Assembly (NCBI GenBank): GCA_039989855.1
Contig: JBDXGZ010000001.1
Coordinates: 1-64,000 of the forward strand
From: CALFVT01 sp039989855
Lineage (GTDB): Bacteria > Pseudomonadota > Alphaproteobacteria > Caulobacterales > Maricaulaceae
Reading direction: 5' to 3'
DNA: 64,000 nucleotides
Position numbers and translations under genes: made by a program. Position 1 is the first letter of the stretch, and every line of letters starts with the position of its first letter. The notes below the pieces were generated by a model. The model saw only the letters and a list, made by a program, of their open reading frames with translations, ran no database searches and was not told the DNA's origin. Shown in pieces: positions 1 through 7,695 of the stretch.

Positions 1-335
1 CTCAAAGTAAGGTGAGAGCTGTGATGACCTAGACCAGACCGTTGTCTAGGGCCTTTGAAAAAGCCAACCGTTGCGAAGGACTTTTCGTTTATTCGGAAGG
101 GTCAGGCACAAAGTGCGTCTGATATCCATTGCGTAAAACACATTAGAAACTTGGTAGCCATCGTAATGGAGACCTTCGCAGACTGTCCTAACTTGCACCG
201 AGAGGTGTGGGACGTATTCGCATGTCTCCTCTCAACAAAAGTGAATATGAGGAAGTCGGATAAATTCTTGCTTCCGCCTTGCGCGTCAATTGGCTCTAGG
301 TCATTATGAATGAGTAATAGAGTGAGACGAATAGC
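1..335. other. Leader region with no supportable gene
   Basis: No gene is supported in this stretch. A short inverted repeat (CCTAGAC at 28-34, GTCTAGG at 44-50) is visible, but no T-run follows it. An 84-codon TTG-initiated frame runs from 55 to 309, but it has no recognisable motif and no good ribosome binding site. The neighbouring gene upstream of the window is not visible. Confidence 0.4.
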
Positions 336-1178
336 ATGGCAGACAGTAAAGTGGTGAATGTGAGCGCAGGGTTTAACATTGCTGACCCAACTGAAATTGA
401 CCGTCTTGAGGGCAAAGTTTCAGACGCTGAGTGGGCGTTGCGTTGTGATCTTGCTGCCACTTATCGCCTCTGCGCCATGCATGGCTGGTCTGATTTAGTG
501 TTCACCCATATCTCTGTGCGTTTGCCTGATGAGGCCAATGAAAAAGGGGAAATGGAGGAACGGTTTTTAATCAATCCATACGGGGTGATGTTTGACGAGA
601 TGACGGCTTCGGCTTTGGTGAAGGTCGACCTGACAGGCAAGGTTTGCCAAGATACATCTTATTTCGTTAATCCCGCAGGCTTCACCATCCATAGTGCCGT
701 TCATATGGCGCGCGAAGATGCGGGCTGCGTTATCCATGTGCATACGCCCTACGGTATTGCGGTGTCTGTTCAAAAAGCAGGACTACGACGCTATACGCAA
801 TTTTCCATGCAGGTTTATGATGATCTTGCTTATCATGATTACGAAGGAATTGCTCTTGATCTGGATGAGCGTGAGCGCATCATTAAAGACCTCGGGAACA
901 AGAGCCTTTTGATGCTGCGTAATCACGGCACGCTGACACTCGGCCCGACTTGCGGCACGGCCTTTTTGCGGATGTACTTCCTTGAGAACGCTTGCAAGAC
1001 GCAAATCCTCGCGCAATCTGTCGGAAGCGAAAGCCAATTGCACGAAGAGCCCGAAGATATGGGCCACCGTGTCTATCAACAGGGGGCGGCGGCCTTTGTT
1101 CCCGGCATGGGAGATAATCTCGTATGGCCCGGTTTGATGCGTAAGCTTAAGCGGACGAACCCTGGGCATGATTATTAA
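336..1178 (+). CDS. Class II aldolase/adducin family protein
   Basis: This is a 280-residue cytoplasmic protein with the class II aldolase/adducin fold. The metal-binding histidines are visible in HVHTP (H134, H136) and RNHGTL (H197), matching the three zinc ligands of L-fuculose-phosphate aldolase. Compared with E. coli FucA as I remember it, the position of the catalytic glutamate (about 20 residues before HxH) is not acidic here; the local sequence is NPAGFTIH. The enzyme may therefore be a non-aldolase, adducin-like member. A MaoC-type hydratase gene follows 32 bases downstream on the same strand, so the two are probably co-transcribed. The substrate is unknown. The ATG at 336 is the first good start. 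Confidence 0.85.
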   Translation: MADSKVVNVSAGFNIADPTEIDRLEGKVSDAEWALRCDLAATYRLCAMHGWSDLVFTHISVRLPDEANEKGEMEERFLINPYGVMFDEMTASALVKVDLTGKVCQDTSYFVNPAGFTIHSAVHMAREDAGCVIHVHTPYGIAVSVQKAGLRRYTQFSMQVYDDLAYHDYEGIALDLDERERIIKDLGNKSLLMLRNHGTLTLGPTCGTAFLRMYFLENACKTQILAQSVGSESQLHEEPEDMGHRVYQQGAAAFVPGMGDNLVWPGLMRKLKRTNPGHDY

Positions 1179-1210
1179 TCCGTTCGGTCATAAAGGCAAA
1201 AGGTAGCGAT

Positions 1211-1675
1211 ATGAAAATAGTAGAGATGAGCGAATTATCAGGCCTGATTGGCACGGTCATTGGGACAAGTGATTGGATTGTGGTGGACCAAGACCGCATC
1301 AATGTCTTTGCCGATGTCACGGAAGATCATCAATTCATCCATATTGATCCTGTCAAAGCCAAGGACTCGCCCTTTGGCGGAACGATTGCTCACGGGTTTT
1401 TAACATTGTCGCTTATGTCTAAATTTGCCGAGACGGGAACTCTAGTGATTAAAGGCGCGGTAATGGGGATTAATTACGGCCTTGAGTCTGTGCGATTCCT
1501 TAATCCCGTTGCGTCGGGCTCAAACGTGCGCGGCGTCTTTACGTTGAAAGGCGCTTTTGAGAAAAAGCCGGGTCAAATATTGCTGACCTACGGTGTGAGC
1601 GTCGAAATCGAGGGAGCCGAAAAACCAGCCCTGGTCGCTGACTGGCTCGTCATTCAGATCTTGGAAGAGCCGTAG
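1211..1675 (+). CDS. MaoC family (R)-specific enoyl hydratase-like protein
   Basis: This 154-residue protein has the MaoC/hydratase-2 hot-dog fold. The active-site segment runs from FADVTEDHQFIHID at about residues 33-46, with the catalytic Asp/His pair probably D39 and H44, to the conserved PFGGTIAHGFLTLSL loop at about 54-68. Members hydrate trans-2-enoyl thioesters, often in side-chain or fatty-acid breakdown. The length is normal for single-domain members. It sits just after the class II aldolase-like gene in the same direction, so a shared pathway is likely, although the substrate cannot be read from the sequence. Confidence 0.88.
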   Translation: MKIVEMSELSGLIGTVIGTSDWIVVDQDRINVFADVTEDHQFIHIDPVKAKDSPFGGTIAHGFLTLSLMSKFAETGTLVIKGAVMGINYGLESVRFLNPVASGSNVRGVFTLKGAFEKKPGQILLTYGVSVEIEGAEKPALVADWLVIQILEEP

Positions 1676-1683
1676 GGGGAGGG

Positions 1684-1830
1684 CTATTTACCTTCATTTT
1701 GAAGGACTAATGTTTGAAACTTAGCTGCATCTTCAAAGGAAATGTCTTCAGTGTATCCCCATGATGAAAGGCTGTATCCATATTCGGCGATATCAGACCT
1801 GTTTATGAAAGCCTCCACCTTTGAGACATC
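1684..1830 (-). pseudogene. Short coding-like fragment, possibly a gene remnant
   Basis: Between the MaoC gene and the Sel1 gene the minus strand has an open frame that reads like real protein (it ends in AAKFQTLVLQNEGK and contains EYGYSLSSWGYTED). It is bounded upstream by a TAA at 1831-1833 and ends with TAG at 1684-1686. The only start-like codon is a GTG at 1816-1818, which would give 44 residues, and no ribosome binding site precedes it. I do not recognise the family. It may be the C-terminal leftover of a lost gene. Confidence 0.3.
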
Positions 1831-1877
1831 TTAGAACAATATTGTGTCACAAATATGGTTAAGTTTAAACGCGCTCG

Positions 1878-2945
1878 CTATCTCCTTATGGTGCGGTCAA
1901 AGCGAGAGCGGGCGCGGGCTAAGATATCCGCGTTAACATTTTTCTCAAGCCGTTCGCGCAGAGCTTCGCGATCTTTGTTGTAATCATCGACGCCAGACTC
2001 GCCACTTCGTAGGAGCCAATAATAGGCGTCTTCGAAGGATTGCTCGATCCCGTCACCTTTGGCGAGGGTAAAAGCGTAGAGAAATTGGCCTTCACTGTCG
2101 CCAGCTTTGGCGGCGCGTTCAAACCATTTAGCGGCTGATGTGTCACTTTGTTCGACACCAGCGCCTTGATAGACGAGGAGGCCATAATCGGCCATAGCGG
2201 GAGCGATGTTAGCATTGGCGGCTTGGCGCATAAGAACAGCGGCCTTTTTTCCATCGGGGCGAATTTCAAAGTTCTCAGCATACATAAGTGCCGCAATATA
2301 AGCGCTTTGTGGATCCCCAAGCGTTGCAGCATGTTCATACCATTGGAGGGCTTCAAAGGGATCTTTTTCGCTGAGCTCATCGCCCATGGCTCGGGCCGCA
2401 AGCGCGTCTCCGTCCACAGCAGCTTTAGCGCGCCATTTGGCCGCTTTCACCGTGTCTTTGGGGATGTTTTCGCCTTTGTAATAGACATCGGCGAGAACGC
2501 GCATCGCGTCATGTCGTCCTAAGGTGGCGGCACGTTCAAGATAAGCTATGGCGTCCGGTGGCTTTAACCCGGCCTGTGAGCGTAGAGCCAGTTCCGACAA
2601 AGCGACAAGCGCATCGGGGTGATCCTTAAGGGCGGCTTTTTTGAAGACGTCTGCAGCCCCGTTTGAGTCGATGAGACCCGTCTCGCCGCGCATAAGAATA
2701 TGCCCCACAAGAACTTGTGCTTCGGTGTCACCATTGTTTGCGGCAATTTTACCATAAGCGAGAGCCAGGTTTTTATCGCCGCTTTCATAAGCTTTTATCG
2801 CGTCTTGATAACTGACGACACGCGTGTTTGATGTTAAAGTTCGCGGTGTATCTGCTAAGGCGGCAGGGCTACTGGCTAAGCTGATGTATGACAGAGCGCC
2901 GAAAGCTGCGAGAGCGCAGAGGCTGGCCCGTCCGGATGTTGCCAA
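1878..2945 (-). CDS. Sel1-like repeat (SLR/TPR) exported protein
   Basis: The protein is built of tandem Sel1-like repeats, with signatures such as GDTEAQVLVGHILMRG, GRHDAMRVLADVYYKGE and GDPQSAYIAALMYAENF. These alpha-solenoids usually scaffold protein-protein contacts in the periplasm or envelope. The frame is open up to a GTG at 3059, but the first part of that frame lies inside thiE and reads as a shadow. Starting at the TTG at 2943-2945 gives a signal-peptide-like N terminus ending in SSPAALA, so I prefer it, while a start at 3059 remains possible. It overlaps the thiE 3' end by about 70 bases, suggesting translational coupling. No partner is known. Confidence 0.8.
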   Translation of the reverse strand: MATSGRASLCALAAFGALSYISLASSPAALADTPRTLTSNTRVVSYQDAIKAYESGDKNLALAYGKIAANNGDTEAQVLVGHILMRGETGLIDSNGAADVFKKAALKDHPDALVALSELALRSQAGLKPPDAIAYLERAATLGRHDAMRVLADVYYKGENIPKDTVKAAKWRAKAAVDGDALAARAMGDELSEKDPFEALQWYEHAATLGDPQSAYIAALMYAENFEIRPDGKKAAVLMRQAANANIAPAMADYGLLVYQGAGVEQSDTSAAKWFERAAKAGDSEGQFLYAFTLAKGDGIEQSFEDAYYWLLRSGESGVDDYNKDREALRERLEKNVNADILARARSRFDRTIRR

Positions 2946-3514
2946 ACGCCTGATGACACGGCGATAAAGTCCGCGCCGGCGGCTATCACCTCCGCCGCAT
3001 TGTTCGTTGTTATCCCGCCAATGGCGACACATGGAATTTCGACTGTTTCGCACCACCATGTAAAAATCTCCAACTCTACACGCGATTTAGGCGTTTTGGT
3101 TTGGGTCTCAAAAACTGCTCCGAAGGCCACATAATCTGCACCTGCTTGAGCCGCTTCAAAAGCCAGCTGTTTGGAGTCATGACATGTTACGCCGATAATT
3201 GCATCCCCACCAAGCAATTCTCTTGATGAAAAATAGTCCATGTCGTCCTGACCTATATGCGCACCGTCTGCTCCAATTTTATGAGCGAGGTCGGGGCGGT
3301 CATTGACCAGTAGTAACGTGCCATGTGCATGACATATGGGCTTTATAGCTTCGCCAGCCTGAATGATTGCTGAATCATCGTCCGTTTTCAAACGGAGCTG
3401 TAAGCAAGCCACAGGCGCGGCGGCGAGAGTTTTCGCTAAAATTTCACAAAAAACGTCCAAATCCTCGATGGTTGGTGGTGTGATAAGGTAAATTTGGCAT
3501 GTTGTGTCAGTCAT
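2876..3514 (-). CDS. thiE: Thiamine-phosphate synthase
   Basis: ThiE joins HMP pyrophosphate and thiazole phosphate to give thiamine phosphate in the cytoplasm. The 212-residue length fits the family. Visible motifs are QLRLKTD, the pyrophosphate/Mg segment LLVNDRPDLAHKIGADGAHI followed by GQDD, IGVTCH (usually IGVS-H), and the C-terminal phosphate-binding IGGITTNN and AVSSGVW. No other thiamine gene lies in the window. The 3' end overlaps the Sel1-repeat gene, so both are probably on one transcript. Confidence 0.93.
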   Translation of the reverse strand: MTDTTCQIYLITPPTIEDLDVFCEILAKTLAAAPVACLQLRLKTDDDSAIIQAGEAIKPICHAHGTLLLVNDRPDLAHKIGADGAHIGQDDMDYFSSRELLGGDAIIGVTCHDSKQLAFEAAQAGADYVAFGAVFETQTKTPKSRVELEIFTWWCETVEIPCVAIGGITTNNAAEVIAAGADFIAVSSGVWQHPDGPASALSQLSALCHTSA

Positions 3515-3587
3515 TTGGCCTATATGGTCAGAATTATTACAATCGTCTATAGAGAAAAGACAGCTATAGGGTCAGTCGGAGTTTTCA

Positions 3588-3968
3588 ATGCCAATACATA
3601 CAGGACAATGCCATTGCGGCGCGGTGCGTTTTTCCTTTGAGGGGCCGTCATCTGTTACTATGACCAACTGTAATTGTTCGGCGTGCGGTTTAACGGGCTT
3701 CCAGCATGTTTTCGTACCGCAAGAGAACTTTACGCTCATAAGTGGGACCGAGGATTTAACTCAATATCAATTCGGAACGCGCACGGCAAAACATCTGTTT
3801 TGCCGTAATTGCGGCGTTAAAGCCTTTTACCGCCCGCGCTCCCACCCCGAGAGCTATAGCGTCAATTACCGCGCCGTAACACCGGGAACCCTGACGATCT
3901 CTGAGGTCATTCCTTTTGACGGGCAGAATTGGGAAGACAATATCAAAGCGCTTAAAGAGAAGACTTAG
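3588..3968 (+). CDS. GFA (CENP-V/GFA) family zinc protein
   Basis: This is a 126-residue single-domain protein of the glutathione-dependent formaldehyde-activating (Gfa/CENP-V) fold. The zinc cysteines are visible as GQCHCG near the N terminus, NCNCSACG at about residues 29-36 and FCRNCGV at about 83-89. Most family members are not proven to act on formaldehyde, so the reaction is uncertain. The gene stands alone, diverging from thiE, with a 73-base intergenic region. Confidence 0.9.
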   Translation: MPIHTGQCHCGAVRFSFEGPSSVTMTNCNCSACGLTGFQHVFVPQENFTLISGTEDLTQYQFGTRTAKHLFCRNCGVKAFYRPRSHPESYSVNYRAVTPGTLTISEVIPFDGQNWEDNIKALKEKT

Positions 3969-3994
3969 CTGGCGACAAAAATTGACATAGTCGT

Positions 3995-4498
3995 TTAAAT
4001 GATATTCCCATCTTTATCAATAAGACGAAAAGTGATCTTTGTCTCGACGTCACATCTTGAGACTGGAACCCCGTTTTTAATTTTAGGATTATATTGCCAT
4101 CGGCTTAATGATTTTCGGCTCGCATAGGAATAGAGATCATCTGTGCAGCTAATGATCTGAATGTTTGTCGTTTGTCCTTTCGCATTAACGTCAAAGAGGA
4201 GTTTGCATGCGCCAGACTTATTGGCCGCGGGTGGCATAATCGGTGGTATTCTGACGAGAGGTACTGCGTCGCGGTCTGTTACGTTCGACGTAGCAATAGG
4301 GGTTAAAGAGGACGCTTTATTCAAAAGGTCATCTTCACATACAGCTTGCTCTCGTGTTAATAAGTCTGCGTTTAATCTGGCGTTCAGTTTTGATGCAGAC
4401 TTAAAATGAGCCTCTCGAAGTGCCTCATTATTTGGCGTTGTGCTACAAGCTGTGCCGACAATAAGCGATGCCGCCAATAATTTAAGGTAATGTTTCAT
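3995..4498 (-). CDS. Lipoprotein with TonB C-terminal-like domain
   Basis: The 167-residue protein starts with a lipoprotein signal (lipobox VGTAC, Cys18). The C-terminal half, from CKLLFDVNAKG onwards, resembles the TonB C-terminal / energy-transducer fold, with a regular SLSRWQYNPKIKNGVPV segment. There is no N-terminal membrane anchor of the TonB type, so it is more likely a periplasmic lipoprotein that reuses the fold than a true TonB. Two cysteines in the domain (C128 and C149 region) could form a disulfide. It lies 15 bases after the permease gene and may be co-transcribed with it. Confidence 0.75.
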   Translation of the reverse strand: MKHYLKLLAASLIVGTACSTTPNNEALREAHFKSASKLNARLNADLLTREQAVCEDDLLNKASSLTPIATSNVTDRDAVPLVRIPPIMPPAANKSGACKLLFDVNAKGQTTNIQIISCTDDLYSYASRKSLSRWQYNPKIKNGVPVSRCDVETKITFRLIDKDGNII

Positions 4499-4513
4499 AA
4501 ATCCCTCTTATGT

Positions 4514-5827
4514 TTAACTTATATTTTTACGTTCAAAAGCTTTCGAGACGAAATAAAATATGACTCCTGCGATGATTATGCTGAAGCCAAATATTGCGAG
4601 TGTTGGATTTTCCTTAATTGTGTAGATCAAAGCAAACCCTGTAATGATTAAAAAGATAAGCGGCGTGAGCGGATAGGCCCATGTCTTGTAAGGGCGCGGT
4701 AAATCAGGTTCGCGGAAGCGTAAGACAAAGACGCCCAATACGGCGACAAAGCTATTAAAGGCTAACATAGACCCTGCAAAGACCATGATGAACTTAAACG
4801 AAGAGGTCGTGATAAAAATAATAGCGATGGCCGATTGTAGCCAAATGGCGACAAAGGGAACGCCGTCATCATTGGTTCGCGAGAGTAATTTTAAGGCCGA
4901 GAAATCTTCTCCAATCGCTTGCAAAGCGCGCGGCCCTGCGAGGGTCATGGCACTCACAGTTGAAATCAGCATGAGGGCCAACATAACGGCCGTTAGGCGG
5001 CCCCCTAAATCACCAAGCGCCGCATTGGCGGCAATATAGCCAATCTCTTTTTGCCCGACGAGGGCCTCTACGGGGGCGACTTTAAGGAAGACGAAATTGA
5101 GCAAGACATACATGCACATCACAAAGCCTGTTCCGAAGATCAGGACCTTCGGTAAATCCCGCTGTGGGTGTTCTAACTCACCGCTAATATAAGTCGCGGC
5201 ATTCCACCCTGTGTAAGAAAAGCTGACATAGATTAAAGCCACGCCAAAGGCAGGGCTGATAAAGGTCGATAGATCACCCGCGACGGGCAAGAGGCGAACG
5301 GGTTGTGGATCAGGGACAAAAAACAGCGCCGTTATACAAAATAGAAAGACCAAAATAATTTTCAGAAGCGTCGTACTCGTTTGCAGGCGGCTACTTCCTT
5401 TGCGTTTGCGCCCGTGGAAAAAGGTCACAAACAGAACCAACCCTATGGCGAGGGGTTTTTCCCATCCTTCTGGAATGCCTGGCACGGCTTTGATGGTGAA
5501 CGCTCCAAATGCCATTGAAATGGCAGCAATCGGAGCCGCAAATCCAATGGTGGCCGAAATCCATCCCGAGACAAATCCCGCGATTGGGTGATAGATACGC
5601 CCAAGGAAATTATATTCTCCGCCTGAACGGGGCAAAGACGCGCCAAGCTCAGCGTAACTCGCCGCACCGCACAGCGCCATAATGCCGCCCATAACCCAGA
5701 GCATTAAAATCGGCACACCCCCTTGGACGGTTTCGAGCTGAAACCCAAGACTGGTAAACACGCCAATCCCGATCATATTCGCGACAATAACGGCCATCGC
5801 CGTGCGGGGAGTATAAAAAGTTTTCAT
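4514..5827 (-). CDS. APC family amino acid permease
   Basis: This 437-residue inner-membrane protein has about 12 hydrophobic helices. The N terminus has the APC hallmark ANMIGIGVFTSLGF, the unwound TM1 segment where substrate binds. Further family features are a PRSGGEYNFL loop after TM2, SFSYTGWNAATYISGE in the TM6 region, and a C-terminal PRPYKTWAYPLTPLIF. The family exchanges or symports amino acids. The substrate cannot be assigned. The upstream DNA (5828-6570) holds no obvious promoter that I can define. Confidence 0.9.
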   Translation of the reverse strand: MKTFYTPRTAMAVIVANMIGIGVFTSLGFQLETVQGGVPILMLWVMGGIMALCGAASYAELGASLPRSGGEYNFLGRIYHPIAGFVSGWISATIGFAAPIAAISMAFGAFTIKAVPGIPEGWEKPLAIGLVLFVTFFHGRKRKGSSRLQTSTTLLKIILVFLFCITALFFVPDPQPVRLLPVAGDLSTFISPAFGVALIYVSFSYTGWNAATYISGELEHPQRDLPKVLIFGTGFVMCMYVLLNFVFLKVAPVEALVGQKEIGYIAANAALGDLGGRLTAVMLALMLISTVSAMTLAGPRALQAIGEDFSALKLLSRTNDDGVPFVAIWLQSAIAIIFITTSSFKFIMVFAGSMLAFNSFVAVLGVFVLRFREPDLPRPYKTWAYPLTPLIFLIITGFALIYTIKENPTLAIFGFSIIIAGVIFYFVSKAFERKNIS

Positions 5828-5952
5828 GTCTGAGTGATGGGGTAATTTAAATCTAAATTCCAGTCTAAAATTATATGAACGGGTGAGGGGGAGACGCGCG
5901 AAAACCTCTCGCCGCCCGTAGACCCGAGGTGTTAGTTTATAAAGTGGACAAC

Positions 5953-6016
5953 CGCGAAGCGCTAACGCTACTGGATACCAAATTTTCTAAATGTTTCGCA
6001 ACGTAAACGCTTCGCG
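5953..6016. repeat. Long inverted repeat
   Basis: The arms CGCGAAGCG (5953-5961) and CGCTTCGCG (6008-6016) are perfect complements, and the pairing continues imperfectly into TAACG and CGTAA. The loop is about 46 bases. There is no T-run, so a terminator is unlikely. It may be part of a structured repetitive element. Confidence 0.55.
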
Positions 6017-6231
6017 ACGACACAGTTTTTCACAGTCCGGGACAGCGGTGGATCTAGGCCATCTAACCGAAGTACGGCGGTACAGCTAACAGACATTACT
6101 CCGCTACGTTTACCGCATGTGCCGGCACCTTCACAGCAGTCAATGTACACTTGCCTGTCCTCAAAAGGTGGTGCGGGTAATATAGATGAGGTTCGTCACC
6201 CGTGGATTTATCTCGGTGATTTTCCTTCACA

Positions 6232-6308
6232 CGTCACCCTCGGGCCCAGACCCGAGGGTCCATCCCAAGACGTATGATGGATCCTAGGGTCAAGCCCTAG
6301 GATGACGA
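6232..6308. repeat. Pair of palindromic repeats, opposite orientation
   Basis: Two copies of a short palindrome lie head to head. The first is centred on CTCGGGCCCAGACCCGAGGG at about 6239-6258, flanked by CGTCAC and TCCATC. The second is centred on CCTAGGGTCAAGCCCTAGG at about 6284-6302, flanked by GATGGAT and ATGACG. Two more copies occur at 6886-6917 and 7004-7039, so the unit is a dispersed REP-like element. Confidence 0.75.
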
Positions 6309-6394
6309 TTGAAAAAGAAAAGCAAAGCGAGAGCGATGATGCAGTGATTTTGTGAAATGAGTAATTGAAAGAAATTGTCTCTCGGTGTTTTTCT

Positions 6395-6511
6395 TGTAGC
6401 TCCCCCTTCGAGTCCCGCAGCTAACGCTGCGTCTCAGGGTGAGGGTGTGTTTGTATTTATCAATTCCCTCATCCTGAGGAGACCGTAGGTCGTCTCGAAG
6501 GATAAGCTACA
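6395..6511. repeat. 117-bp imperfect palindrome (MITE- or REP-doublet-like)
   Basis: The ends are near-perfect inverted repeats: TGTAGC followed by CCTTCGAG on the left and CTCGAAGGATAAGCTACA on the right. Inside, CAGGGTGAGGG and CCCTCATCCTGAG also pair. The whole can fold into one long hairpin. No coding frame lies inside. Confidence 0.7.
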
Positions 6512-6570
6512 ATGACGGGATTGGGGATGTTTCATAATTGGGCTCATTATTGATTTTAGCCAAGGGTCTA

Positions 6571-6870
6571 TCAGTCAACGATCACGGCCCCCGTTTCTGG
6601 GCATAGCCTGTGCCAATGGGGATTGTGTGTTTCAATCAATTCAATTTTCCATGACCGCTTCCAGCATTTCATGTTTTTCTCACGCTGAATGGCGGCTTGC
6701 ATGGTCTGGTGATGCTCAAACCAAACGAGGCGCTTGACGTTATAACGCGCCGTAAAGCCTGAGATGGATTTATGGTGTTGCCACTCCCGTGCGGGGAGGT
6801 TGGATGTCACACCAATATAAAGTGTGCCGTGAACGCCTGAGGCTAACATATATACACAGGGTTGAAACAT
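6571..6870 (-). CDS. Small GIY-YIG nuclease family protein
   Basis: The 99-residue protein is a single GIY-YIG domain of the small YhbQ/URI-like type. The YML and LYIGVT motifs give the GIY-YIG pair, followed by R in LPAREWQHH and a conserved YNVKRLVWFE segment. The glutamate in QAAIQREKNMK is the likely metal ligand. I place the start at the ATG at 6868-6870, because the longer frame to 6909 merely translates the palindromic repeat at 6886-6917. The gene is flanked on both sides by copies of that repeat. Its biological role is unknown. Confidence 0.85.
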   Translation of the reverse strand: MFQPCVYMLASGVHGTLYIGVTSNLPAREWQHHKSISGFTARYNVKRLVWFEHHQTMQAAIQREKNMKCWKRSWKIELIETHNPHWHRLCPETGAVIVD

Positions 6871-6885
6871 AGCGCATTGTGGCGG

Positions 6886-6917
6886 GATGGATCCTTGGGT
6901 CAAGCCCAAGGATGACG
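6886..6917. repeat. Palindromic repeat copy 3
   Basis: This unit matches the copy at 6277-6308 with CCTTGGGTCAAGCCCAAGG as its palindromic core, flanked by GATGGAT and ATGACG. It sits directly before the start codon of the GIY-YIG gene. Confidence 0.75.
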
Positions 6918-7003
6918 AAAAGAGAGGGTTTTGTGTTTCTTGCTTGATAGAGTTATATCTGAAGACCCGTTTGCTCGCTTAAATTACACCTAACTATCTA
7001 AAC

Positions 7004-7039
7004 TCGTCACCCTTGGGCTTGACCCAAGGGTCTATCATG
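7004..7039. repeat. Palindromic repeat copy 4
   Basis: This is the opposite orientation of copy 3, with core CCCTTGGGCTTGACCCAAGG flanked by CGTCA and TCTATCATG. Copies 3 and 4 lie about 90 bases apart and could pair with each other. Confidence 0.75.
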
Positions 7040-7102
7040 CGTCTTTGAAAAATTGACCCTGCATTTTGCCCCTTAAAGTTATGGACATATGATTTTAAGA
7101 AT

Positions 7103-7693
7103 TTACTTTAGAATTTTCTCAAGTTTTTTTATCACATGCGGTGCAGATTTTTTGGTTTGAAAAACCGTTGGAATTTTTCGGAGCCATGTATGTTGCGATA
7201 CATGCCCTGTTGTAGAGGTGACACGTTTTTTTCTATCGCTGGATTTCAAATAATTTAGGATAACAATGACCATTTCCCTATTGAAGGCCCATAGGGTTTC
7301 AGTTTTGTAGTTTATTTTAAAATAAGCATCGTTTGGCCAGCTAAGTTTATGCAACCGCCTAAAGTCACATGAATTGCAGACAATTACGCCTCTAGAGGCG
7401 TTTCTTCTGGAGTAGTAATAGAAAGGCTTGTTGGTGAAATTTTCGGGGGAAAAACCTTCTGGCAAGTCTCTTATGTTGTATACATCACCATTAAGATGAC
7501 GATCGTGCCAAGCATGATACTTCCAACCATTGTCGTATTCCCAAGTGGTTTTAAAGTTTTTTGATTTTTCAAAATAAGAGCGATGTTTTTTGTCAATAGG
7601 TTGTGATTTGGAAAAGTGAAATATGGCATGATGTTGGCAAGACGGACATAATACGGAAACTTCATGTGGCATTGCTATTTGATACATAGACAT
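7103..7693 (-). CDS. Zinc-ribbon protein of unknown function
   Basis: The 196-residue protein has two CxxC pairs, CPSC near residue 16 and CNSC near residue 103, which probably bind one zinc. The C-terminal third, with LWAFNREMVIVILNYL and a closing RKIPTVFQTKKSAPHVIKKL, resembles uncharacterised proteins I have seen annotated only as hypothetical zinc-ribbon proteins. The start is the ATG at 7693 or the GTG at 7699, which overlaps the uvrB TGA. The uvrB end supplies the ribosome binding site (GGTGGGG), so translation is probably coupled to uvrB. A repair-related role is only a guess from this position. Confidence 0.65.
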   Translation of the reverse strand: MSMYQIAMPHEVSVLCPSCQHHAIFHFSKSQPIDKKHRSYFEKSKNFKTTWEYDNGWKYHAWHDRHLNGDVYNIRDLPEGFSPENFTNKPFYYYSRRNASRGVIVCNSCDFRRLHKLSWPNDAYFKINYKTETLWAFNREMVIVILNYLKSSDRKKRVTSTTGHVSQHTWLRKIPTVFQTKKSAPHVIKKLEKILK

Positions 7694-7695
7694 AA

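Larger units (their letters stand above)
5828..6570. other. Gene-poor region of inverted and palindromic repeats
   Basis: This 743-base stretch between the permease and the GIY-YIG gene has no supported gene. It contains several inverted repeats, listed separately. A 60-codon GTG-initiated Cys-rich frame on the minus strand (5968-6150) overlaps one of them and has no family resemblance. The base composition and stem-forming structure suggest repetitive intergenic elements. Confidence 0.5.

Noticed and set aside
55..309. 84-codon TTG-initiated frame at the window start
   Set aside because: It has no ribosome binding site, no recognisable motif and unremarkable composition.
5968..6150. 60-codon Cys-rich frame on the minus strand
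   Set aside because: It overlaps a large inverted repeat and has only a GTG start, with no family resemblance.
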